64,000 bases of DNA from contig NZ_CP071249.1 of NCBI RefSeq assembly GCF_024499055.1, forward strand, positions 806,001 through 870,000, in the 5' to 3' direction. The position numbers and the translations under genes were made by a program. This DNA is from Turicibacter bilis (GTDB lineage Bacteria > Bacillota_I > Bacilli_A > MOL361 > Turicibacteraceae). How positions within the stretch are numbered: the first letter of the stretch is position 1; each line of letters starts with the position of its first letter. Positions 9,284 to 17,502 of this stretch are shown one piece after another. The notes beneath the pieces were generated by a model that saw nothing but the letters and a program-made list of their open reading frames with translations, made no database searches and was not told the DNA's origin.

Positions 9284-10044
9284 TGGAAGCTGTATTGAGC
9301 GTCCAGAGTATCAATAAGCACTACCCCGGATTTGCTCTGGAAAATGTCAGCTTTTCTCTTGCGCCTAACCGTATTATGGGGCTGATTGGTAAAAACGGAG
9401 CGGGGAAAAGTACAACCTTAAAGGCTATTCTCAACATGGTGTCGCCAGAAAGTGGGAATGTCACCATGTTCCAAAAGAATTTCTATCAGTATGAAAAAGA
9501 GTGCAAGCAACGCATAGGCGTTGTGTTTGGTGGGATTGACTTTTATCCGTTGAAGAAGCTCTCTACTATTACGGCTGTTACTCAAAAATTTTACACGGAC
9601 TGGGATGAGGAGCAGTATCAAAAATATATCAAGCGTTTTGCTTTGAATGAAAGTAAAAAATTCAAAGAACTTTCAAACGGAATGAAAGTAAAATACCTGC
9701 TTGCACTGGCATTGTCCCATCATGCCGAGTTACTGATTTTGGATGAACCGACTTCTGGTCTGGACCCGGTATCCCGTGAGGAATTGCTTCATATTTTTCG
9801 GCAAATTGTGAAAAACGAAAAATGTTCTATTCTGTTTTCTACACATATTACTTCTGATTTGGATAGATGTACAGATGATATTACCTATATTCAGAATGGG
9901 CGGGTATTGCAAAGCGCAGATAAAGATACATTTTTGCGTTCCTTTGAGCATTTGAAAACCCCAGATGATTCGGGGCCGCTCACTTTGGAAGAAATTATGC
10001 TGCGTACAGAAAGGAGTGAATGGGACGATGACATTACTGTATAA
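9283..10044 (+). CDS. ABC transporter ATP-binding protein (third cassette)
   Basis: The 253-aa ATPase has Walker A GKNGAGKST, signature LSNGMKVKYLLALA (a variant of LSGGQ) and Walker B LLILDEPTSGLDP. The short size and variant signature resemble BcrA/YtrB-type ATPases for peptide or cell-wall antibiotic responses. It is translationally coupled to the XRE-AbrB regulator upstream and overlaps the permease by 17 bp. Confidence 0.83.
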   Translation: MEAVLSVQSINKHYPGFALENVSFSLAPNRIMGLIGKNGAGKSTTLKAILNMVSPESGNVTMFQKNFYQYEKECKQRIGVVFGGIDFYPLKKLSTITAVTQKFYTDWDEEQYQKYIKRFALNESKKFKELSNGMKVKYLLALALSHHAELLILDEPTSGLDPVSREELLHIFRQIVKNEKCSILFSTHITSDLDRCTDDITYIQNGRVLQSADKDTFLRSFEHLKTPDDSGPLTLEEIMLRTERSEWDDDITV

Positions 10045-10666
10045 GGAAATGAGGCTTGTAGCCCATCCAACCTCAATTGTTTTTGCCTTTTTAGGCTGTC
10101 TTGTTCTGGTGCCATCCTATCCTTACAGTGTAATTTTTATGTTTGGCTGTTTAGCACCTTACATCACTTTTTTGAATGCGCGAGAAACAAATGATGTCTG
10201 GTACACAGCCGTTTTACCAGTAACAAAACGGGAAAGTGTTCTGGGGAAATGCCTGCTTGTCGTTTTCTTTCAGCTATTTCAACTGCTTTTCTCTATCCCG
10301 TTTGCACTTTTGCGAAATACCATGAATATAGCAAATAACCCCGTAGGTTTAGACGCAACCGTTGCATGGTATGGTTTTGGATTTATCTTATATGCGGTGT
10401 TCGACTTGGTATTTCTCACGGCATTTTATAAAAGCGGCTACAAAGTCGGAAAATCATTTATCCTTGCAGCAATTCCTATGGTTTTTCTCATGGTAGCGAT
10501 AGAAGCCACTTCCTACATCCCCGCGCTTGTTTGGATGGATAGCTACCAGCCAGAGCATTTGCTGATACAGTTGCCGATTTTAATAGTCGGGATTGTCTGC
10601 TATGGCGTATTTGTTCCATTAGCGTATCGAATTTCCGCAAAACGTTTTGAAAAAGTTGATTTGTAA
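10028..10666 (+). CDS. ABC-2 family permease (third cassette)
   Basis: The ATG at 10028 lies 13 bases after AAAGGAG and inside the end of the ATPase gene. The 212-aa product has six hydrophobic segments and a soluble NARETNDVWYTAVLPVTKRE loop found in ABC-2 permeases that partner short BcrA/YtrB-like ATPases. The upstream in-frame start at 9965 would overlap the ATPase by 80 bp and lacks a ribosome binding site. Confidence 0.78.
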   Translation: MTLLYKEMRLVAHPTSIVFAFLGCLVLVPSYPYSVIFMFGCLAPYITFLNARETNDVWYTAVLPVTKRESVLGKCLLVVFFQLFQLLFSIPFALLRNTMNIANNPVGLDATVAWYGFGFILYAVFDLVFLTAFYKSGYKVGKSFILAAIPMVFLMVAIEATSYIPALVWMDSYQPEHLLIQLPILIVGIVCYGVFVPLAYRISAKRFEKVDL

Positions 10667-10919
10667 AATCGAAATATTAGCAAAGCCAGCCGAGCCAGTC
10701 AACGGTCAAGATGAACGGCGCATATGCACCCGCCGTTGACAGCCCCGCCCGCCTTTGATGGCAGGCGATCAAAGGACGACAGCAATGAGTGCTGCTACAA
10801 CATATAAAATTTATGAAAAGTGCAATAAGATTCTGCAAAATCAAAATATGCAATTTAAATCGTTAAGCGGCGGCTTTGCAGAACACCTCAAAGTCGCCGC
10901 TTCTATATATCATATTCTT
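10667..10919. other. Non-coding GC-rich spacer ahead of the recombinases
   Basis: No gene is seen. The stretch has short inverted pieces (CAACGG repeated around GGCGCATATGCACCCGCC) of the kind found beside recombination or transfer genes of clostridial elements, and a terminator at 10865. It could hold part of the element's control or transfer DNA; nothing decides this. Confidence 0.3.
10865..10902. terminator. Bidirectional terminator between ABC cassette and recombinase
   Basis: AAGCGGCGGCTTTG pairs with CAAAGTCGCCGCTT around a 10-base loop. It sits between convergent genes, 17 bp beyond the recombinase stop. Confidence 0.75.
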
Positions 10920-12497
10920 TTATACCTGTATCTCCGTTCCATCCTTGAATGTCACTCGGATATCCTTCTCACTGTAAACCGTCACGAAATCCACCAGGCT
11001 TGACCACAGCCGCTCATCAAACTGTGTAACCGGCTCCTGTGTCTCCACCGTGTGCAGAAACTGCTCCAGCAGCTTCTTTCGGTCGGCTTTGTCGGCAATC
11101 GCCTGAGTCACTTCATCGAACCGCGTCTTGACCGTTTCATAACGGCTGACCAGCCCATTGTATCGCTCGGTATATTCATCCTGGTCGAGAGCCGTCCGGG
11201 CGTTCTCTGCCACGCACCGTTCCACCAGCCCCACCACAACCTCCAGTTCTTCCTTCAGTTCTGCCTGACGCTTTTCCAGTTCTGTGCTGTCGCACAGCAT
11301 GACAATGACCATCCGCGTATTGGCGGTCAGCTCATCTCTCTCTGACAGCAGGATATTGGTCGCCCGGACAAAAGCACCCTTGACCTGTTTCTCTGTGACG
11401 TGGGGCGTGCCGCAGGTCTTGCCGCCCTTATACTTATGGTTGCACTGATAGATAACTCGGCGGTATTTATCTGTGGAGTGCCATACCTTCGAGCCGTACC
11501 AACATCCGCATTCGCCGCATTTGATCTTGGAGGAAAACATACTCACGCCGCTGTAGCGGTGCTTATCCTTCATCCGCCGCGCCATCTCCGCCTGGACATA
11601 GTCGAAGGTGGCAGGATCGATGATGGCTTCGTGGTTGCCCTCCACATAGTACTGCGGGACCTCGCCCTCGTTCTTTTTTGTTTTCTTCTGGAGGAAGTCC
11701 ACCGTGAACTCCTTCTGCAGGAGCGCATCGCCTTTGTACTTTTCATTAGTAAGGATGCTGCGGACGGTGCTTTGGCTCCAGACTGCCTTGCCGCCCGGAG
11801 TCGGCAGTTTCCGCTCCGTCAGCTCCTTTGCGATGGCGTGGCAGGTCAGGCCATCCAGAAATAACTTGTAAATCAGCTTGACGGTCTTTGCCTGTTCCTG
11901 ATTGACCACAAAGCCGCCGTTGGGACCCCGGTCGTACCCCAGGAACCGCTTGTAAGCCACGCTTGCCTTGCCATCGGCGAACCGCTTCCGCTGACCCCAG
12001 GTGGTGTTCTCCGAAATGCTCCGGCTCTCCTCCTGGGCAAGGCTGGACATGATTGTGATGAGCAGTTCTCCCTTGGCATCCAGCGTCCAGATGTTTTCCT
12101 TCTCAAAGTAGATTTCCACACCCTTTTCCTTCAGCGTCCGCACGGTGGTCAGGCTGTCCACTGTATTTCTGGCAAATCGGCTGACACTTTTTGTTACTAT
12201 GAGGTCGATCTTCCCGGCAAGGGCATCCGCCACCATCGCCTTGAAGCCCTCGCGCCGCTTGGTATTGGTCGCAGAAATCCCTTCGTCCGTGTAGATAGCA
12301 ACAAACTCCCAATCGTCCCGCCCCTTGATGTAATTCGTGTAATAGTCCACCTGCGCTTCGTAGCTGGTGACCTGGTCTTCGTGGTCGGTGGAGACGCGGG
12401 CATAACCGGCGACACGGCGTTTCCGCTTGCTGCCAATAGGAACGGCAGTATATTTGGTGATGGTCGCCGGAATCGCCGTTACTTTTCTCTGCGCCAT
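10920..12497 (-). CDS. Large serine recombinase (downstream of a tandem pair)
   Basis: The 525-aa protein has the resolvase catalytic domain with the nucleophile in GYARVSTDHEDQ (about residues 28-40), the SRFARNTVDSL motif, a recombinase domain (about 165-270), a zinc ribbon (CGECGCW ... YQCNHKYKGGKTCGTPH, 320-375) and a C-terminal coiled coil. Large serine recombinases integrate and excise mobile elements without target repair. It overlaps its upstream partner by 19 bp, with its ribosome binding site (GGAGCGTGGAG) inside that gene. Confidence 0.9.
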   Translation of the reverse strand: MAQRKVTAIPATITKYTAVPIGSKRKRRVAGYARVSTDHEDQVTSYEAQVDYYTNYIKGRDDWEFVAIYTDEGISATNTKRREGFKAMVADALAGKIDLIVTKSVSRFARNTVDSLTTVRTLKEKGVEIYFEKENIWTLDAKGELLITIMSSLAQEESRSISENTTWGQRKRFADGKASVAYKRFLGYDRGPNGGFVVNQEQAKTVKLIYKLFLDGLTCHAIAKELTERKLPTPGGKAVWSQSTVRSILTNEKYKGDALLQKEFTVDFLQKKTKKNEGEVPQYYVEGNHEAIIDPATFDYVQAEMARRMKDKHRYSGVSMFSSKIKCGECGCWYGSKVWHSTDKYRRVIYQCNHKYKGGKTCGTPHVTEKQVKGAFVRATNILLSERDELTANTRMVIVMLCDSTELEKRQAELKEELEVVVGLVERCVAENARTALDQDEYTERYNGLVSRYETVKTRFDEVTQAIADKADRKKLLEQFLHTVETQEPVTQFDERLWSSLVDFVTVYSEKDIRVTFKDGTEIQV

Positions 12498-14257
12498 TTG
12501 TCTCCACGCTCCTTCCGTAATTGCTTCATGTGTTCGCTCATCTGCCGGCGCCGCTCTGGCGTATAGGCGCCCTTAATGGATTCCTTAAATTTTGCCCTCT
12601 GCTCCTCAGTCCAAGGCCGCCCCACGCGTTCCGGCGGCTGCCAGTTGCGGCTTACGGTTCTGCCATCCTTAAAACAGAAGCGGAGTTCTGAAGAGGAAAG
12701 CACCTCAACTCGGTCGATCTTCTCACGAAAAGCGGCGGCGTCAAACGCATCCAGCCCAAGTACCTCTGCGGCCATCTGTTCCAGCAAATCCTCCCGCAGG
12801 CTGGGGGAATCGCAACCGTTATGCTCTGCGCACCGCCAGTGGCTGACCTTGCTGCCATCTTTGCAGTTCCGTGTTGCCTTGCGGAAATTACAGCCGCAGG
12901 ATACGCACTTTATCTTCCCCGTGAAGCAGGATGCACCGATGGGATTCGTGCCGTTCTTGCGCCGTTTCATGGACACTTCAGCACGCCGCTCCGGTGTCCA
13001 GCAGTCCCGATGCCCCGTGTTCAGGCAGTCCTTTGTTACCACATTGCCGTCCGCCATGTGAAACTCCAGCGTATAGCGTTCTGGCACATCGATATGGTCC
13101 ACCTTTTCCAAAAAGATAGCTTCATCAAATTCATCAAGCCCCAGAACTTCCGTACAGACTTTAACCATGTTTTTGTGGTTGATGGTGCCGCCCACAGGAC
13201 AGCCGGTTCCTTTCTTCTTTTTCTTCTTGCTGCCACAGTTCCAGAACTCCATATCGCCACGGTCTGTCCGCTTGTTGTGCATATAGCTCTGACCGCAGTA
13301 TGGGCATTTGATTTTTCCTGTAAAGCAGGATGTGTTCAGACTCTTATTTGCCAGTGCGCCAAGTTCCCTGCGCCTTGCCATCTCCTCCTGCACAAAGTCA
13401 AAAGTGGCCTTGTCGATTATGGCAGGATGGGTGTCCTCCACATAGTACTGCGGAAGTTCCCCTCGGTTCTTTTTCCGCTGCTTGGAGATTGGGTCGGAGA
13501 TAAACTCCTTTTGCAGGAGCAGGTTCCCCGTGTAGGTCACATTGGTCAGTACCACCTTGATGTTGGAATCTACCCAACGGCAGCCGTCCCTGGTTGTGAT
13601 GCCCTCGGCAGCAAGCTCCCGCTCGGTTTCCAGCCTGGATTTCCCGTCCAGGAAGTTCCGGAAGATTCTCTTTACAACCTCCGCTTCCTCTGGCACGATG
13701 ACCAGTTCATCGCCCTCCCATCGATAACCGTAGATGCGGAAGTGGCCGTTTGGGATGCCGTTTTGCATCCTTTTTCGGATGCCCCATTTCACATTGTCGG
13801 AAATGCTGCGGCTCTCCTCCTGGGCAAAGGACGCCAGGATGGTCAGCATCAGTTCGCCGTCCCCATCCATCGAGCGTATGCGTTCTTTCTCGAACTGCAC
13901 CTCAACGCCTAAATCCTTCAAATGCCGCACCGTTTCCAGAAGATCCACCGTATTCCTGGCAAACCGTGAAATGCTCTTTGTCAGGATGATGTCTATCTTG
14001 CCTGCCTCGCAGTCGGCAAGCATCCGTTTGAACTCATCGCGCTTTACCGTGTTGGTACCGGAAATAAAATCATCTGCATAGACCCCGGCATACTCCCAGT
14101 CTGGGTTCTTCTGGATCAGCCCGCTGTAGTAGCTCACCTGTGCGGAAAGGGAGTGGAGCATCCGTTCCGACTGCATGGACACTCTGGCGTAAGCGGCTAC
14201 CTTCTTCTTTTCCCGGATGGCGGGTACAGCCGCTTCGATTTTTCTTAAATTCGGCAT
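12479..14257 (-). CDS. Large serine recombinase with two zinc ribbons
   Basis: The ATG at 14257 follows AAAGGAG; a longer reading lacks a ribosome binding site. The 592-aa protein has the catalytic Ser in AAYARVSMQSERM, SRFARNTVDLL, a recombinase domain, then two separate zinc ribbons (CPYCGQSY ... NCGSKK..., and CVSCGCNF ... RCAEHNGC) and a basic C-terminus. A duplicated ribbon with an intervening spacer is longer than the usual single unit and may extend DNA contact. It is the first gene of the pair and is translationally coupled to the second. Confidence 0.88.
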   Translation of the reverse strand: MPNLRKIEAAVPAIREKKKVAAYARVSMQSERMLHSLSAQVSYYSGLIQKNPDWEYAGVYADDFISGTNTVKRDEFKRMLADCEAGKIDIILTKSISRFARNTVDLLETVRHLKDLGVEVQFEKERIRSMDGDGELMLTILASFAQEESRSISDNVKWGIRKRMQNGIPNGHFRIYGYRWEGDELVIVPEEAEVVKRIFRNFLDGKSRLETERELAAEGITTRDGCRWVDSNIKVVLTNVTYTGNLLLQKEFISDPISKQRKKNRGELPQYYVEDTHPAIIDKATFDFVQEEMARRRELGALANKSLNTSCFTGKIKCPYCGQSYMHNKRTDRGDMEFWNCGSKKKKKKGTGCPVGGTINHKNMVKVCTEVLGLDEFDEAIFLEKVDHIDVPERYTLEFHMADGNVVTKDCLNTGHRDCWTPERRAEVSMKRRKNGTNPIGASCFTGKIKCVSCGCNFRKATRNCKDGSKVSHWRCAEHNGCDSPSLREDLLEQMAAEVLGLDAFDAAAFREKIDRVEVLSSSELRFCFKDGRTVSRNWQPPERVGRPWTEEQRAKFKESIKGAYTPERRRQMSEHMKQLRKERGDKWRREK

Positions 14258-14307
14258 GAAATCACGCTCCTTTCCGCTACTATACATCACTCTAAAAGGC
14301 TGTAAAG

Positions 14308-14478
14308 TCAACAGATTTCAGAGAATAATGTGCCGAAAAGAGGGCGGTATTTTGCCAGGAACATTGTATCAATCTGACGGTACTCTTCCTCGGTGATAAG
14401 CCCCTCCGCAAGCATCTTTCTGACCATGCTCATGGTCGCCTGGTAGAGCTTTTCCTGTCTCATCTGCTCCTTACTCAT
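14308..14478 (-). CDS. Small SHOCT-like helical protein
   Basis: A 56-aa protein starts at ATG 14478, overlapping the stop of the zinc-finger gene by 8 bp. Its core MVRKMLAEGLITEEEYRQID resembles the SHOCT (short C-terminal) helical module, a likely protein-interaction element. It is often found beside tandem serine recombinases; it lies 50 bp upstream of the 592-aa recombinase and may assist it. Confidence 0.65.
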   Translation of the reverse strand: MSKEQMRQEKLYQATMSMVRKMLAEGLITEEEYRQIDTMFLAKYRPLFGTLFSEIC

Positions 14479-14878
14479 CCGCGCCACCTCCGAACCGGTG
14501 CCGGATGTAGCACGCATGGCTGCAGTACTTCCTCGCCGCCTGTCCATAGACAGAAAAAGTCTTACCGCAGCCGGCACAGGTGACCTCCCGAATCACCCTG
14601 CGGTCAACCTTATCCAGATGGGCGTTCCACCATTTGTTCCTGCACTTGTCAGAGCAGAACTTCTTTTCCTTCCGGCCGGCGTTCTGCGCCACAGGCGTTC
14701 CGCAGCAAAGGCACTGATGCTCGTCCGCTCCAGTGACCGGCTTATCCTCTTTCTGTGCGTTCCTGCGGCAGAAGGATTTTACTGTATTTTCTGAGATCCC
14801 GACTTTCCGGGCGATTGCTCCATAGCCCATGCCCTGCGCCCGGAGAGAGGACACGATCATTCTCTGTTCGTTCGTCAC
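14471..14878 (-). CDS. Helix-turn-helix protein with two zinc-binding clusters
   Basis: I choose GTG at 14878, preceded by GGAGGGACAGCG. The 135-aa protein begins with a resolvase/sigma-like helix-turn-helix (GMGYGAIARKVGISENTVKS), followed by two Cys-rich modules: CLCCGTP ... FCSDKCRNKWW and CAGCGKTFSV ... YCSHACYIRHR. It heads the set leading to the recombinases and is probably a control or accessory DNA-binding factor for the element. Confidence 0.65.
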   Translation of the reverse strand: MTNEQRMIVSSLRAQGMGYGAIARKVGISENTVKSFCRRNAQKEDKPVTGADEHQCLCCGTPVAQNAGRKEKKFCSDKCRNKWWNAHLDKVDRRVIREVTCAGCGKTFSVYGQAARKYCSHACYIRHRFGGGADE

Positions 14879-14942
14879 CGCTGTCCCTCCAATCTGTAAC
14901 CTTCTATTTCTGAAAGGACAGAAACCGGGAATTTCAGCGGAT

Positions 14943-14998
14943 AAAAAAAGACCCGTGCGCAGCCGACCATAGAGAGCCGATTGCACACGGGTTTTTTT
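14943..14998. terminator. Terminator between amidase and recombinase set
   Basis: ACCCGTGCGCA pairs with TGCACACGGGT (one wobble), flanked by A7 and T7 tracts. It ends the amidase transcript on the minus strand. Confidence 0.8.
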
Positions 14999-15004
14999 GT
15001 TTCC

Positions 15005-15994
15005 TTATTCGGTTTTCACTGCATAGTCCAGAGAAATCCATCCCGCGCCGGACTTCAGCCGTCCCCAGCCAGCAGAGGACCCCTGGCCGGACTGAACCTC
15101 CACAATGGTAAACACGCCCTTGCCGGTAAACTTACCGGTCTTGGCATAGTCCGTCCCTGGCCCTTTGCGGATGTTCAAATCGGAGATACTGACCTTGACG
15201 GTAAACGGCACATCCGGTGCCGTCTGCGTTGATGTGTTCGGTGTGTAGATGTTTACACCGTTATTATCGAACACGCTATATCCCGGATTGGCATCAGCGC
15301 ACTTCTTGGCATTAGAGAGGATTTTGTATGCGCCTTTCTGCGATTTGCTGTCAGACCATGCCTTACGGACACGGTAATAGCCCTCTGTCAGCTTTTCAGG
15401 ATACTCAGTCTCGGTGCCCTCGGATGCCCCGCCGCCAAGCTGTGCTGTGACCTTTGCGGCAAGATCACCCATCCGGGCATACATCCAACTGCCCGGACAG
15501 GACTTGTTGGCAAACCAGCGATGAACAGTCAGCACCATCTCATCAGACTTCGGCTCATAACTGAGTGTCTTATCCTTATCACCCAGCCAGAGGAGCTTTT
15601 TCTTGCCGTTGCGCTTGCAGATATCCACGCAGAGCTTAATGAGCGTCTGGTAGACCACATCCTTAAAGGCATACGGCTCTGTGGTATCGGACGCGCACTC
15701 GATGGTGACCGCCCGCTGGTCGTTGGCGCTGGAGGAGGAACACCAGGAGCGGTTTTTCTCCTCCACATACATTCCCACACGACCGTCCACGCCGATGCCA
15801 TAGTTGCAGCTTGCCTGTCTGGAAGTCGGCAAGAAGATATTGCCCAGCGTCTCCACCGAGCATTGCCCCACCACGCAGTGGGGCGTAATGCGGTCGATAG
15901 AAGTATAATAAATATATGATTTGTTCAACATTAGGCAAACCATTGATATTATTAGATTTACAATAAGATAATTCAAAAATTCCAAGTTGAACAC
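15005..15994 (-). CDS. Endolysin-type N-acetylmuramoyl-L-alanine amidase with SH3 domain, 5' end replaced
   Basis: From SIDRITPHCVVGQCSVETLG onward this is an amidase_2 protein: zinc ligands in TPHCVV and TVHRWFANKSCPG, ending in a bacterial SH3 wall-binding domain (about residues 255-329). It cleaves the stem peptide from muramic acid. The first ~33 residues are hydrophobic, AT-rich coding unlike any amidase start. They are encoded beyond position 15,903, inside the end of the adjacent transposon, so the native N-terminus is lost. Whether the chimera is translated is doubtful; no clear ribosome binding site precedes it. Confidence 0.75.
   Translation of the reverse strand: MFNLEFLNYLIVNLIISMVCLMLNKSYIYYTSIDRITPHCVVGQCSVETLGNIFLPTSRQASCNYGIGVDGRVGMYVEEKNRSWCSSSSANDQRAVTIECASDTTEPYAFKDVVYQTLIKLCVDICKRNGKKKLLWLGDKDKTLSYEPKSDEMVLTVHRWFANKSCPGSWMYARMGDLAAKVTAQLGGGASEGTETEYPEKLTEGYYRVRKAWSDSKSQKGAYKILSNAKKCADANPGYSVFDNNGVNIYTPNTSTQTAPDVPFTVKVSISDLNIRKGPGTDYAKTGKFTGKGVFTIVEVQSGQGSSAGWGRLKSGAGWISLDYAVKTE
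15904..15927 (+). repeat. Left inverted end of the transposon
   Basis: TATAATAAA at 15904-15912, N10, GTTCA at 15923-15927. Further copies of the GTTCAAC core (either orientation) follow at 15986 and about 16043, with a variant GTACAAC near 16111; they may be recombinase binding sites. Confidence 0.65.
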
Positions 15995-16138
15995 TCATCA
16001 GTAAAATATTTTTTTCATTATTAATATTATAAATTTCATTTTTGTTCAACCTCAAACGTATCTTTAACAAAAAATTGGTTATGATATTAATATGATAAAA
16101 TTTTATATTGTACAACATTTTCAAAGTGGAGCGATTCT

Positions 16139-17497
16139 ATGATTGTAGTAAAAGAAAGAAAATACAGTAATGAAATATATTTCGAGACTGAAGTCTATGA
16201 AGACAATAATCTTATCTGCACCAATTCCATTAATTATAAATCGGTTATTCGAGAAACAAATGAAATAACCTATTTGCTTCTTTATACACCTCAGATGGAA
16301 CCTGTTTCTGAAGTATTTGGTTTCTTAAATTCAAATAAAATCAATCAATCTATTAATTCAAGAATTAAGTCGTTACAAGCCTTAAAACTACTATACTGTT
16401 ATCAAAGTATCATTTCGAAAGAATTGAAAGATTTTGACACCTCAGATATAAACGGATTAAAAATCTTCTTGAAAGGCCTCTCTCCTAAAGGTAGTTTTAT
16501 TAAATTTGAATTAACTACTTCAAGAAATAATGAAACAGTTAATGGATATTTATCTGTTTATAGACAGTTTTTAGAGTATCTTGATTTCGAAAATAAAGCT
16601 TTATTTCAAAAAAGTAATCGTAAAACATTAGTCTCTCTTCCTGATTGGGAAGTCGACTATTCTGTCAATAAATTTCAGTCCAATGAAAGAATTCCAAGAA
16701 AGATGGTAGAAGTTCCAAGATATATCTCGGTCGAGGAGTTTCAAAAAATCATCGCTGAAATACGATCTAATTATGGAAAAAAAGAAGAAATTATTGTCCG
16801 TTTAATGTATCAATGTGGTTGTCGAATCGGTGAAGTTTTAGGCGCTACTGGGGATGACTTTGTTGTTGAAAAAATCAAAGATGAGTATGTTACTACTTTT
16901 TATATCCGCAATCGTTTTTCAGATAAAAAATTTCAATTAGCGAAAACATGTATGAAGATTGTTGATAAAAAACAGTATCATTTAAAAGATTACAAGTCAC
17001 CTGGGTATGGTTATCAAAAAGTGATTATCCCTGAAGATCTTTATGATCTTATCAATGAATACATTGAAGAAGCACATTCAATGGCAAGAGAATTGAAATA
17101 TGATAATTATTACAAAAACACAATTGCAGATCGAGTATCTTCATCTGATGATTATGAGGATGAGAACTATTATGTCTTTATCAACTCTCAAGGAAGACCC
17201 CTTTCGCAAACTCTATGGAACAATACTCTGAGAAAAATTTGTACCACTGTCGGGATTGAATTGGATAAAGATACTAAAGAGCATAACCTAAACCATAGAT
17301 TTCGGCATGGATTCGCTATGTTTAATGTCCAATATCTCAATTGTAAAGCATTAGAATTAAAGGAAAGAATGCGCCATAGCAATCTTTTATCTGTAAGTCG
17401 ATATTTCCGCCCTACTCTTTCTGATCAAATTCAAATTAAAACTGATTTCGCCCATAGCTTGTATGAAGTCATCCCAGAATTAAAACTAAAGGAGTGA
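16139..17497 (+). CDS. Tyrosine recombinase 1 (TnpA-like)
   Basis: The 452-aa site-specific recombinase starts at ATG 16139 after GTGGAG. The catalytic set is complete: Arg in CGCRIGEVLG (about residue 229), HRFRHGF (about 385-391), His in RMRHSNL (about 411) and Tyr in SVSRYFRP (about 421). An N-terminal SAM-like core-binding domain precedes it. It cuts and rejoins DNA through a phosphotyrosine intermediate. It is the first of four genes packed within 5 bp or overlapping, like tnpA of Tn554-type transposons. Confidence 0.85.
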   Translation: MIVVKERKYSNEIYFETEVYEDNNLICTNSINYKSVIRETNEITYLLLYTPQMEPVSEVFGFLNSNKINQSINSRIKSLQALKLLYCYQSIISKELKDFDTSDINGLKIFLKGLSPKGSFIKFELTTSRNNETVNGYLSVYRQFLEYLDFENKALFQKSNRKTLVSLPDWEVDYSVNKFQSNERIPRKMVEVPRYISVEEFQKIIAEIRSNYGKKEEIIVRLMYQCGCRIGEVLGATGDDFVVEKIKDEYVTTFYIRNRFSDKKFQLAKTCMKIVDKKQYHLKDYKSPGYGYQKVIIPEDLYDLINEYIEEAHSMARELKYDNYYKNTIADRVSSSDDYEDENYYVFINSQGRPLSQTLWNNTLRKICTTVGIELDKDTKEHNLNHRFRHGFAMFNVQYLNCKALELKERMRHSNLLSVSRYFRPTLSDQIQIKTDFAHSLYEVIPELKLKE

Positions 17498-17502
17498 GTT
17501 GA

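Noticed and set aside
11400-13912. Long open frames on the plus strand (up to 363 codons) opposite the serine recombinases
   Set aside because: They are antisense frames caused by high-GC codon use; they have no ribosome binding sites and no family resemblance.
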